A stretch of DNA of 40,440 nucleotides, taken from positions 1-40,440 of the forward strand of contig JAEPRB010000314.1 of NCBI GenBank assembly GCA_016758965.1, read 5' to 3'. Source of the DNA: Circinella minor (Eukaryota > Mucoromycota > Mucoromycetes > Mucorales > Lichtheimiaceae). Below the pieces are notes generated by a model. The model made no database searches, was not told the DNA's origin, and saw nothing but the letters and a program-made list of their open reading frames with translations. This document shows, piece by piece, positions 23,258-35,417 of the stretch; positions within the stretch are counted from its first letter, which is position 1; each line of letters begins with the position of its first letter. The translations under genes were made by a program, and so were the position numbers.

Positions 23258-24767
23258 AAAAATATAAACATCGTTCCTCTTTTTTTTTTCATCACTCTCT
23301 CATTAATCATTATCCTACACTTTTTTTTTCATTTCCTTGATATTATACTCAACAATTATAGCAACTACTACTACTACTACAACAACAACAACATACTCAT
23401 CATCATATATACATAAACGCCAATTTTCATTGAGCCTATTCAATATCTATTGCAAATATATTTTTGTATTACAGTTTTTCTTTCCTTCAATTTCTAAGTC
23501 AACAATTTCTTTTATCGATTCTTTGAGTTAACTTTTTATATATATAGCGAATGTTGTAAATATATATATATTCATCATCACTATGGGAATAAAAAAATAT
23601 TGTCGTCATTGTTTAAATACCATTCATTTTTTTCTTTGTGGCAGTGGATGCATAAACTTAGTATTCACAGCATTGCCCTAGGACCAGAAGTTAAAATGGT
23701 ACTTGATATACACACGCAGTAGTAATATACAATATGTTGAACCCGATATAATACTATCTATTATGGTATAAAAGTTAATATGTGATCTTGTGTGATCGTC
23801 TTGGTGGGTAAAAAAGTATGCGCTGTGAAAGGGGTTTCTTCCCCCCTCGCACACTTGATAAAAAACATAAGTGCCAAAACAAGTAATTATTATGAAGAGA
23901 TGACGTTGTGTATCCTGTCACCGGCCGTAGTTACTAATAAGTATCACTATCTTGTGTTTCTGAGAACCATTATAAGCACTACCTATCCTGCACTGAGAAA
24001 AACCAAACAACTTCCCTTTGTTACTTTGTTACTTTTTTCTTTCTTGTCACTTTTTTTGGGGCACATCATTCTGGAATGTTACTTCTTTTTCTACAGCAAG
24101 TTAGTCTTTTTTCATCTTTCAAGTCTTTTCAAAACTCGTTAAAATATACAGTACGTAAGTTTGGTCCTCGAAGCGCCACGACAATAATATCCTTTATTGT
24201 AGCATATAACAACTAATCACCCACCCTAAACACAATAACGTAATCACTATTACGTATGCATAACTAAATAATTTTAATAAAAAAAACTCTTTTCTCTTAT
24301 TTTACCTGTATTTTGCTCAAGTAATATAATTTTTACCAGCTAAATTGAATATGATACGTACTACGAATGATATCAGTTTATTCTTCACATACGTATGTAA
24401 AGTAATGACAATAATACTGTAGTCGCAATTTTTTTTTCCGGTTTCCCAAGGAGTTTTTGTTTTTCGGGTTTGACAGAGGGTCTTTCAAAATTCATAATTT
24501 GGGATGAACTAACCAAGTTAGGCACAAGGAGTCAAACTGGAAAAATGTGGGGAAGTGAAAAAGGTTAAGTTCACACATTGTAAGCAGTGGGAAAAAATTA
24601 TTTCCAGTATATCTGCATTAGTCATTACTCGCTTGTTTCCGTTGCCTCCGCTTTAAATAAGCTGGCGATTGTGTGAACCCTTTCTTTTTTCACTATATTG
24701 AAAACTTTCTTCTTTTTTTCCTCTCGATTTTCATTATCTTCTTTTTCGATCCAATTTTGATAAAAAT
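23258..24767. other. Intergenic, NUS1 3' end to acyl-CoA synthetase promoter
   Basis: AT-rich with an ACT/ACA triplet patch (about 23360-23392), TA tracts and four TACGTA palindromes clustered at 24152-24395. The 116-codon frame at 23792-24142 has no recognised domain and unconvincing composition, so it is not called. The last 350 nt have a more balanced base mix and presumably hold the synthetase promoter. Confidence 0.5.
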
Positions 24768-27007
24768 ATGGTTGTTTATAAATCAGCACAAGAATCTATT
24801 CCAATCCCCAATCTTGATTTATATACATTTTTGTTTCAAAATAGCAAGTATAATACTACTCGACCGAGAGACCAACCTACTGTCATTTGTGGGGCTACAG
24901 GCAAAACATTATCATTTAATCAAATATTTGATCTTAGTGGGAGAATTGCTACTGGGTGGAAGGAAAAAATTGGATTAAAAAAAGGTGATGTCGTTGCAGT
25001 TGTTGCACCTAATCAATATGATCATTCTGTTTTATATTTTTCAATTCTTGCTGCTGGATGCATTGTTACTCCTGCGTAAGTTATGTCTGGGAATTATCTG
25101 TATTATCTGGGAGCAAAAAAAAAGAGATGTTTGTATTAACATAATCACCATGATATTCAATATGTAATTCCATAGTAACCCAGATTATACAGAAGTTGAA
25201 TTTCAACATCAAATCCACTCTGCCGGCGCAAAGGCTTTGGTTACTGTTCCAGAGCTTCTCCCAGTCTTGACCAAAGTAGCTGCCAAAAATAATATTCCCA
25301 AGGACCGCATTTTTGTTTTCAATAACCAAGAAAATAAAACTTCTTATCCTTCATTTTATACACTTGCCGAAGATAGCAAACATATTGGTCATCCGATCAG
25401 AGGAATTGATTCCAATGACATTGCTTTCATTTGTTTCTCCAGTGGTACGACAGGATTGTCCAAAGGCTGTCTTTTGAGTCATCGTAATTTTGTTTCGCAA
25501 TGTATTCAAGTAACCAACTTTGATGCCAATGCCAACATTGCTACAGACATTTTACTCGGTTTCTTGCCCTTTTTCCATATTTTTGGTTTAACTAACCTGG
25601 TAATTGGTTCCTTTTATCGTCAAACCCCCTTGGTCATTATGGCAAAATATAACTTGGAAAGGTTTTGTCAGTTGGTTGAAAAATATAAGGTTACAAATAC
25701 TAGTATTGTACCACCTGTCGGTAAGTTTTTCACCCCAACTTTGGTCACCTTAGTAACTGGAAAAGGTGAGGTTCTAAATTATCTTGTTTATATTTATATA
25801 TAGCCGTCCATCTTGGTAAGAGTCCAATTGTTGAGAAATATGACTTAAGTAGTCTCCGTGTTATTGGTTGTGGTGCTGCTCCTCTTGGAAAGGAGCATAT
25901 TGATGCTCTTCAAAAGCGTATTCCTGCTGCTGTCAAACAAGGGTAACTATTTAGCTGGATAATGTTTGAGAATATTACTTTTATTATGAAATTGTATATT
26001 GGAATGAAAATAAGATGACTAATATTTTTCCTATCTATATATAGCTACGGAAGTACTGAAAGTTGTGCTGGTGTTGTCTATCAACGTGTTGGTATTAGTC
26101 CTGCAGGATCTATTGGTTATTTGACTGCAAACACAGAACTCAAATTGGTGGATGAAAATGATAACGGTACGTATGGAATTTAACGAAAGTCAATACATTG
26201 GAAGGAAAAGAAAGAGGAATAGATGCATGGACTTTGACTTAATAATTTATATTCTTGACTTTTTATATAGAGCTTGGTGATGATCAAGAAGGTGAGGTAC
26301 TTCTTCGTGGACCTGCCATGTTTTTGGGATATTTGAACAATCCCGAAGCAAATGAAAAGACATTCACAAAGGATGGATGGTTAAGAACAGGGGATGTGGG
26401 TGTCTTCAACAGCAAAATCGGTGAATTTTTTATTGTCGATCGCTTAAAGGAACTTATCAAATATAAGGGTTTTCAAGGTGTGTATGATACTATTATTCTA
26501 AAGTTTCATTAATTAAAGGAATGAGTAAATGAATTAACAGTTTATCTTTTATATTTTCATAGTCGCACCAGCTGGTAATTTATATCATACTTTATGAGAA
26601 GGAGGATAGAGAAAAGAGAGACGGATGATACAATTATAACTGATGGTTAAATCTCAACTATAATCTTTTTTTATTATTTATCTGTAGAATTGGAACGTGT
26701 TCTTTTGGGTCATGAACGTGTAGCCGATTGTGCTGTTGTGGGCGTTTATGAGTCTTCACAGGCAACTGAGCTTCCACGAGCTTATGTTGTCCTTCAATCC
26801 CATGCCAAATCTGATCCTGCTACCGCCAAAGATATATCAGATTATGTTGCAAAGAATGTTATTAACTATAAGCGCCTTCGTGGTGGAATTCGACTTATCG
26901 ATGCTATTCCCAAGAACGCTAGTGGTAAGATTTTAAGAAGAGAGATCAAGAAATGGATCAAGGCTGAACAAGAAAAGGAAGCTACAGCTGTTCAGGCTAA
27001 ATTGTAA
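24768..27007 (+). CDS. 4-coumarate-CoA ligase-like acyl-CoA synthetase, peroxisomal, 550 aa
   Basis: ANL-superfamily enzyme forming an acyl-adenylate and then acyl-CoA from ATP, CoA and a carboxylic acid. There are seven exons: 24768-25075, 25176-25720, 25804-25942, 26045-26166, 26271-26477, 26563-26574 (12 nt) and 26688-27007. Visible motifs are the ATP loop [10 protein letters not shown] (about 191-200; Ser replaces the common Pro), [36 protein letters not shown] and the catalytic Lys525 in [10 protein letters not shown]. The protein ends in AKL, a type 1 peroxisomal targeting signal, which suggests peroxisomal activation of fatty or aromatic acids. The substrate cannot be deduced, since fungal 4CL-like enzymes act on fatty acids, phenylacetate or coumarate. 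Confidence 0.94.
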
Positions 27008-27385
27008 AAAGGAAAAAAAAAACAGACTACTGGTATAGCAATCCGATCCTATTCTTCTTCTCTTGTATTTATCTACCTTATAAGAAAAAGACAAAGTTCA
27101 TGTAAAATTTGGAAAAAAAAATTATCAATTTTTTTTTCGCTCGTATATACACACTTTCATTACATCATCCCTTTAGATAAGAATTCATATAGATGCTGGC
27201 TTTATTTCTTTTTTTTTCTACGTATTTCATATCTGTTATAATAATTACTATATAAACTTTTGGATTTTTCCAATTTTTTTAATATATTTATTTTGTATAT
27301 GTTGAGAATTGTGTTATTAAAATAATGTAAGATTTGAATTTGAACAAGAGGCAGAAATATATTATTGCCCCAACTTCCACTTTTT
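27008..27385. other. 3' flank between synthetase and decayed transporter
   Basis: T/A-rich 3' UTR sequence with one TACGTA at 27219; nothing else is visible. Confidence 0.5.
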
Positions 27386-28426
27386 TCATTCTACTCCAGT
27401 ATTGACGGCTAAAATCATGATAACACCCAATATGCTTAAATAGTTAGGATTCTCACCAAAAATAAGAATACCGAACAAGGACACAAAGAACTTCTCGCTA
27501 ATTCACATCAAAGTAGCTGGCCCTTCAGGGGCAAGTTGTTGTCTGTACAGATATACGTATAATGAGTTAGTGTGCGACATAGTATAAATAAAGATAATAG
27601 TGTCAGCAAAAAGGAGGAACCCCACCTTGTAATACTTTAATGTTTCTTATCCTCTATTCCGTAAACATTGGTCAATAAACGCTGAAAGTCCAATTGCAAT
27701 TAAAACAAGGTATGGGTATATTGGACCTTGTGGCAAAATATAACTCTGAAAATCAGATAAACCAAAGGTGATTGTTACGAGAGCCAGTGATAAAATATGA
27801 TAAAAAAAATGTACTTCTGGGCCAGCTATTCGTACGCTCACATAAGCAAAAGCGGAGCAGATGGCACCAAGAAATGCAGAGGTAATACTCAACGTTTTTA
27901 TCTCGTCATCATATTTCTGGTCGATAACAGAACCAAAAAAACGTGGGGTTGTCATGAAAACAGCACGGACCATACATAAAAAAGCACATGCTCATTCACA
28001 CCCATCCAAATGGGTCATTTATCATAGCATAAAGTACGCAAAAACAGCAGAGAAAAATTGGGTGCATATTTGTTATCACTTTTATAAAGCATAATATATA
28101 AAAAAAATATGAAAAAAAAGTGCTATATAAAGTATAACAATGATTCTTCTTCAGTGATAAAAAAAAATTGTAAGAAAAAGAAAGCATGTTTATACACTCT
28201 ATATACACATCTGAGACATCGGCCAATGGTAAGTTTTTAATACTATAATACGTACGTACGTACGTACCAAAAAAAAATATGAAGAAAAAAAACCTATGGT
28301 ACCTCATATAAGTAACCATTTGCATGCATTGCCTAGTACCAATGGACGAATCCCCAGACGACAACCTCCATACCATCTTATACTTGCTTGAAGACAATGT
28401 CGAATAAGAAGTATTTGTGCTGAACA
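27386..28426 (-). pseudogene. Decayed EamA/DMT-family transporter (SLC35G-like)
   Basis: Pieces of a 10-TM drug/metabolite transporter appear in the right order on the minus strand: ILLIRHCLQASIRWYGGCRLG (about 28310-28415, shown to 20 residues or fewer per block: ILLIRHCLQ, WYGGCRLGIRPL), then YYSIKNLPLADVSDVY, NDPFGWV, a 108-codon open block with FFGSVIDQKYDD, SAFLGAICSAFAYVSVRIAG and FQSYILPQGPIYPYLVLIAIG, and finally EGPATLM...FFVSLFGILIFGE. The frame is broken by TGA at 28304-28306, 27996-27998 and 27503-27505, and by frame changes between blocks. The splice donor expected after the block ending LRNRG is destroyed. A (TACG)n run sits at a former intron border. The gene therefore cannot encode a complete transporter. 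Confidence 0.8.
28249..28266. repeat. (TACG)n palindromic tandem run, 18 nt
   Basis: Four overlapping TACGTA palindromes form the longest such run in the window, lying inside the decayed transporter gene. Confidence 0.9.
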
Positions 28427-29328
28427 AAAAAAATCGTTACCGAGTTTGACCATCGTAGCACGAATTGATACGTACAGACAGAGATACTACAGCGAATAAA
28501 AGTATATCAAGCACTTGACCTTTTGTTATTGTTGTTGTATTTTGCTAAAAGTGAAGTGAGGAGGAAGGTGATGATGATAGATCATCTTCTGGTAATAATA
28601 ACCAACCCTTTCATCGACATTATTGAGATGCACTGTTTTGTTATTTTCGATTTTTTGATGGTAGTAGTAGATCATAGCACTTGAGTATATATAACATGAA
28701 AGAAGGAAGGAAAAAGAAATAAAAAGGGGAAGACAAAAAAAAACTAAACAATTTAACTTTCCCCTCTCTTCTTGCTCATGCAAATAAAAAAAAATTATTG
28801 TCCGACCTCACTAAGATAAAAATAATAGTACCTCACGCATAAGCTTTCTTGTCATACGCTAGTCGTGGCGTCTTAAATCAAAGCATATTTTCAATTCACG
28901 TTACCATCAGGCTCATTTTAATTTACTTAATTACTAGTATATTTTAATGAAACTGGGTCTCTGTTTAATAACAATTGTCATCCATTACCAGTTTTCTGAG
29001 TAAATACTTAAATATTTAAATTATAGTAGGAACCCCTCATTGTTTAACTAATTATTTATACTATGATTTCATAGAGGCAAACTTATTCAAAATTAATTTA
29101 TATGCTTCTAATATGAAATGCATGTCATTAATACGTAGCAAAAAAGAAAAAATACTTAAAATTGCAGTACTATTTATAAACAAAGAAAAAACTAGGAATT
29201 CTGTTTTCGACGCTTTGCCTGGTTTAGAACAGCGCAAAGCAGAACTAGGCCCTTCTAGCTTTATAAGCCGAGTTCGAATCACATTATTATGGACTTTTCT
29301 CTCTCTTTCTTTTTTCTTTGTTCTTTAA
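28427..29328. other. Intergenic, 5' flank of decayed transporter and Sro7-like promoter
   Basis: AT-rich DNA with TACGTA at 28469 and 29132. A stretch around 29205-29285 has higher GC and a GTTCGAATC box resembling a tRNA T-arm, but no cloverleaf can be folded. No coding feature is supported. Confidence 0.5.
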
Positions 29329-32300
29329 ATGACCATCTTTGACAAACTCTCGGGATTTGCTCATAAAGCAAAAGAAAATGCTCTCTCTCGAGCTATATTA
29401 TCAAAAGATAAACGGCTTGACAAGTCAATGTCAGAATCGTTAGACGCTGCTAGCATTGGTCTTTCAAAGGTACAAAAATAGTAAACGCGCTTACCTCTAA
29501 AACGGTCCCTTGTTTGTTCTTTTCTATTCTTTTCTTTTCTTTTTTTCTTTTCGGTTTCAAAGTTTCCGTCAAGCTCCAACTCATGAATGAATTTTATAGA
29601 TGTCGTCCTTTGGCATTCCCGGTCGAGTCAGCGCCGTTGCATACGATCCTGTTTCAAGTTTACTCGCAGTTGGTACGTCTTTTTTTCTTTCTCTTTAACA
29701 ACATGCAACACTTTTCTTCACCTCAAAAATTAATTATTTATATATATCGTTCTCATGTAAATTCAATATGAAAAAACAACAGGTGGCGGTGTGGAACCTG
29801 ATACATATATCCGGGTATTCGGAAAAGGGATTTCAACGTCTATAACTCTAAGTAGCGCCTCAAGAATCAAATATTTAAAATTTCAAACGGGTTCACCAAC
29901 ACTTGTTGCCGTCGATACCAAAAATATTGTCACCACCTATGATTTAAAAACAAAAAGAGCGCGAGGGGTTGTTGCTACACCATCTATTGTTACATCACTC
30001 GAACATTGCGTTGGAACAGATTGGCTTTTTATTGGGTTTGCAGATGGAAATGTAGATATGTTTGATATGGAAGCTGGTGCTTTTGGTGAAGAGTATGGTA
30101 TACCTAATTTGTGTTTGGATAGTTATGAGGATCAACAACAAAAAAGTCAACAAAATCAGCAACCACCACATAATGTTGTCGTCTCAATTCAAATGCATCC
30201 AACAGATTTGGATTTAGTACTGGTTGGATATGATTCAGCAGTCTTTTTATGGAGTATTCGGGATCAAAATATTAAGAAATGTTTCAAGTTACCACAACGC
30301 TCCAAAGAAGAGATTCGATTGACATGTTTGGCATGGAGTCCATGCGGTACTCGATTCATGGCCGGTTATGATAATGGATATATGCATCTTTGGGATATGC
30401 GAAATGATAACAGATCACTTATGTCACGACGTGTTTTTCATGCCGGTAGTCCAACGGAAGACAATCTATGTGAACCTATCTATCAAATGGCATGGTATGT
30501 GGATGATAAAGCATCTAAATCGTTTCTTGTTGTAGCAGGCGGTTCGGATTTACCAGATATTCGAGGGCTTCATGTTATGGAATATGATTTGGATACCAAT
30601 GATCCACGAGACGCACGTAAACAAACAATTTTATCAACACCTATAGACGTAGCCGATTTTATTTTATTAAGCAGCGAACCTTATTTCCTCGGCATGCATA
30701 ATCCTCTCGGTTTACTCGTCGTTGGAGTTGATGGTGGTATTCGTGCTTACGGATTGGATCACGGTCATCCACCATTGATATTACCACCTGCATTACAATT
30801 TTTAGATCCGCCTGTCGAACAAGCTTATTATATATCACAGCTTCCTCATTCAGTATTTCAACAATTAATAGCACCACCAACACAGCACCAACACCAACAC
30901 CAACACCAGCCACAACAACGTGATCTCTATCTTCCATTGGCAGGTGGTGTAGCTGGAAATGGACATATCTATCGTATTCCATCAAACGACTTGTTAATAA
31001 CAGCTCATGGTCAATCTACACTTCGTTTCTGGGACGCTTCATATACTTCATTACGACCTTTATCTAATCGCACAATTTACTGTTCTGATGATATTAGTAC
31101 ACAAGTAGAAAAGCAGCAACAGGCAGTAACAACATCAAAGATCCGACAGGTTGTGCTTGATAATCATACAGGTGGAGTCATTGTTAATATGAACGATAAT
31201 ACCATCTTGGTGTATATTCCAGATTCACTTGAAGAAAAACAACCGTCGGGACATTATTCGACAACACAAGAAAAGTTTATTGCTAACTGTGAGGATACGT
31301 TGGATGAAATTTCTCAATTGTTGGAGGATATGAATAATAATGACGAAGAGCCCCCTACTGATAATACTGGTCAACAACCTGATACTACATTATCGACATC
31401 CTCTCTACCTGAACAACATGAACAACAGCAGGCAACGAATACACAGCAATCTGACTCAGATAAAAACAGTACAAAGGAGAATTTAGGGAAGGAAGGATCG
31501 ATTTCGAAAGACGAAACAAATCCTTTTATTTCACCCGAACAACAGGAAGTAGAAAACTCTGCCGTGGAACAAGAAGAAAGTAATCCTTCTGATCCATCTA
31601 TACAACAAGGACAGCAAGTAGAGGAAGAACCCCCAGTCCAACAAAAAGAAAAGAATCCTGGTGTAAAGGTCGAGTTATTAGATAAGCGGAATGAGACATC
31701 TGGGTTCACATTGACAATGAAGATTACCATTGAGGAAGGAACGATTACTAAAATGGTTAGCGGCGAAAAATCATTGTAAGTGTGTTTATTCATTTGCTTT
31801 TCTGTGATTTATTCAGAATTTAACAAAACATTATTCTTCATTGATAGATTTGGATTTAGTACTTCGAACGCATCCACTTATGTTATTGACAGACTTCTTG
31901 GACAAATAGTTTTTTCTATTAATACTAAAGGTACGGATCAAATACTTGATGGCTTATTCACTATGATAGATGGCTGATATTATTGTATTGATCTAGGCGA
32001 TAACTATGCTGCAACACCAACTGGAGGAGGTGATGCTAATAGTATTTCAACTGAAAGCAGTGGCGGTAAAGAGACGAGTGACAAGTCATCACCTAGTATT
32101 ATTTCAGAAGATACTCATATAACTCAACTCGGATTATATTCATCATATTCGCCTTCCAATTGTAAGTGTTTTATTCATTGTGATAAAAGTGTACGTAGTG
32201 ATAGCATATAATACATATTAATATATAATACAACTGGTTTCAATTGATTTAACTTTTCTAGTAAAATCATTCCAAACGGTACCTCAGTTATTTATTGGTC

Positions 32301-33933
32301 TCAGTAATGGACATACATACCAGCATGATATCACAACCCCATCATCACAACCTATCCTCATACCATCCACTTCATCAACAACTCCGATCATTGATATCCA
32401 TATGATTGATATCAATGGAAATTATCCACCTAAAACTGAAACAATACCCACGGATGCGCCAACCGAAACATCATCTTTATCAATGGATCAACACCAACAG
32501 TCAACGGAACAATTAGCACGAAAATCATCAGATTCTGGAAGGCAGCAGTCCAAGGATGATGCTGCCAGTGTGAAGAGTGAGAGTTCAAACAAGGGTGGTG
32601 GAGCTGTAGGGCTACTACGTAAAACAACTCGTAAATTCTCCAAATCTGCCAACCGTAATCGATCAAACTCACAGTCTGCTCCTCCTCCACCTCTTCCACA
32701 ACAACAAGACATGCCACCCATGCCAACAGAAGATACAGACGAAATAACCAATAGTCCTACTAGTGCCACTACCGGTAGTAAACGTATTACTGCAGGTCGA
32801 TGGGAGTATAATGAACAACCCAATCCACACTTCTTGATCATTGTTTCCAACAAATCTATTACCACTTTCTTGAGTGGTTATAATACCCGTTTATTCCAAA
32901 TCGATTTACAAAGTACACAAGGTTGCACTGAACAAGATATCATTATTGCCAGTAAAATCATGACGGCAGACGGAGGTTAGTTACAATGTATTATTTTACA
33001 AACAGACAAGAACATAATCTCTTCAATTAACTTTTTTAATAATAACTAGGTGGTACATGTTTGACTGTCGTTTTACAGAATGGAAATATTATTTTCTATA
33101 CTTTACCACATTTGACTCCACTTGCCAAGATTAGTATACCGGCAGACATTGTAGCTAGTCGAAGGTTAGAGGAAATGTCCTTCAGCGGTGATGGTCGTAT
33201 CGTCATGTGGTCCGGTGCTTACGAACTTGAACAGGATCTTGTTTTATTGCAAAGCAAAATGTAAGTGTTATATTATTGGAATATATTTATAAAAGGAAAG
33301 GAGATAATCGAATCGATATAGTAAATCGGTCCATGATATATATATATATATATATATAAATACTTATAAAAAACATTTAAATAGACCACATGGTGAAGCG
33401 GTAATGCTTCATAATCCATCCATCCGACTTCCTCCACATCCAGTTCAAGCATCAGTAGCCCAGAAATCAAAGAAATCATGGTTAGATACAGTACAAGGAG
33501 CTTTCCAGAAGGGTCCTCTTACTGTTGCTGAATTCGATACCATTAGTAAGTTTTCTTACTAATTTCTTTTTTCGTATTTTATATATTTTAAGGATTGCTA
33601 TTTACTTTTTATGTTTATTATATAACAGTGGGTAAGAAGCCAAAGATAGACCCAGAAACAAGAAAGAGCCAAATAGCTAAAGCACAAGCAGCAAGCTCGA
33701 GTGGTGGTGGTGGTGGTAGCAATAGAAGCAGCACAGGCAACAAAGTTCAGGAAGAAAGTAGTGGTGTTGGTGGTGTATTTAAAGAACTTGGAGTGAAGAT
33801 GAATGAACGCGGTGAGCGTCTTAATGAGCTTGAAACCAAATTTGAAGATATGAATCAAGCATCTGGTGATTTCCTTAAAGCTGTTCGGGATTATAATGAA
33901 CGACAAGCAAACAAGAAATGGTGGGAATTTTAG
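29329..33933 (+). CDS. SRO7: Sro7/tomosyn/Lgl family SNARE regulator with R-SNARE tail, 1281 aa
   Basis: Large WD40 protein that controls SNARE assembly and polarised exocytosis, acting with Sec4/Sec9-type partners at the plasma membrane. There are nine exons: 29329-29469, 29600-29672, 29783-31775, 31848-31930, 31997-32161, 32262-32975, 33050-33260, 33385-33545 and 33629-33933. The early part reads GIPGRVSAVAYDPVSSLLAVGGG...IRVFGKG, the typical first blade of the family, followed by many degenerate WD repeats (LAWSPCGTRFMAGYDNGYMHLWDM). Low-complexity inserts are present: a Gln/His stretch near 30880-30920, an acidic Gln/Ser/Glu stretch over about 31270-31680, and a Ser/Pro/Gln loop at 32450-32760. 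The C terminus is a coiled-coil R-SNARE motif (NERGERLNELE, with zero-layer Arg1241) ending KKWWEF. The first ATG in the leading exon is the start. Confidence 0.92.
33336..33358. repeat. TA microsatellite in an intron of the Sro7-like gene
   Basis: About 11 TA units lie in the intron spanning 33261-33384. Simple repeat with no coding effect. Confidence 0.8.
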
Positions 33934-35417
33934 GCATCCAATATACGTGATAAGTATATAATCTCTTCGCTTTCATTATTATATACTAATATTATCGATA
34001 TATTTCGTATCTGATCAACATATGCACAAACAAACGTCTCCTTTTTGTTTTGTTTTATTATATATACTTCCTTTTTTTTTTCAACCGATATCATAATATA
34101 TATAGCACTGTATTCATATTATGTATACATTTAACGAATGATAATGATATTTTAAAATAATTTTTTTTGTTCCATTAAATGTTTAAACGGTTCTAAAGTG
34201 ATCACTGTTGTTGTCAAATGATCTAGACAGCAGCCAATACAAACAAAGAACCACATAACAATAAAGTTTAAATTAATGTGGCATCTACTTTTTACTAAGC
34301 TACAAAAATCTTCAAACTATAGTATTAAGCATAAAAGCTTTGCTTGATATGTATTGAAAATATACAATGTCCACGTTAGATTAACGCAGATAAGACTTTA
34401 ATGTTGCGTGGTTACGTATCTAAATTCTTGCTAATAACAGTGAAGCTACTATTTAGTCTTTTGAAAGTAATATATATGATGAACTATTATTTTGCCATTA
34501 ATTACGATTACACCATACTAATTGCTATATTTCCTAGGAAAATACGTAACAAAACATAGGCTAATCCCATGACATAAAATACAGAATCTTTTTGGCGTAC
34601 GTAATTCAAATAGTATAGAAGAGTTACATTTATATATATTATAGATACGTATATAATTGAATCGAACCGCCGCTTTTATCCTACGGTATATGAAATGCTG
34701 GGGATTTTCTATTCGTTCTCGATAATGTCAACGCGTTTTTTTTTTTTTCATAAAATAGTAGTTTCAACTAATAGTAATATGAAAAATTAATACTGCTTTT
34801 ACAAATAACTGCAGCAACATACGTACTGCGATGAAAAAAGAGTAGAATGAAAACAACGACCCATTCTTATTCTACGTAATATACTTCTTTACTACATATA
34901 GAATAATAACTCTATACATACACTATTTACCGCAGTATCAACAAGATAATATGGCATATACATTTTTCAGCATATTATTAAGCAGTGTAATTATTAATTA
35001 TATGTACGTACGTATTTACAGAATTTTGTGTTTGTTACCAGATTTATTAGCCAGTAGTCTACTGGTATTCGACAACAGCAACAATAAGAAAGCAAAAAGA
35101 AAAAGTCTTACGTATACACATTAAGAAAGCAATGACATCATTTACTGCATTCTCAGTCCATACGTATGAACAATGACACGATTGACCACAAAAGTCGACA
35201 TGGTATCAAATCCATGTATTTATTGCTCTTTCTTAAAAAATATATAAAAGGATCACAATTTTTGTTCAAGTCCGGAATTATCAATATCATTAACGACACA
35301 GCAACCATTAATTTACAAGAAATAAAAAACCCCATTTCAACAAAAAGAATATCTTCATACTAAAATCCAAAAACGTCCAATCCAATTCTTAATTTATCAT
35401 TATCACTCAAATTAAAT
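33934..35417. other. TACGTA-dense region upstream of the secreted-protein gene
   Basis: This 1.5-kb noncoding stretch contains ten TACGTA palindromes between 34413 and 35166, including an overlapping pair at 35005-35014. It also has an unusual number of other TACG/CGTA words. No gene or RNA is visible. It includes the promoter of the small secreted protein gene. Confidence 0.6.
35241..35250 (+). promoter_or_regulatory. Probable TATA box of the secreted-protein gene
   Basis: TATATAAAAG lies about 170 nt upstream of the ATG, in otherwise mixed AT-rich sequence. Positional assignment. Confidence 0.45.

Noticed and set aside
23792..24142. 116-codon open frame downstream of NUS1
   Set aside because: Hydrophobic T-run-derived C-terminal half, no family resemblance, and no splice or context support.
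29205..29290. tRNA-like T-arm box (GTTCGAATC) on the plus strand
   Set aside because: The five bases on each side of the candidate T-loop do not pair, and no acceptor or anticodon stem can be built at tRNA spacing.
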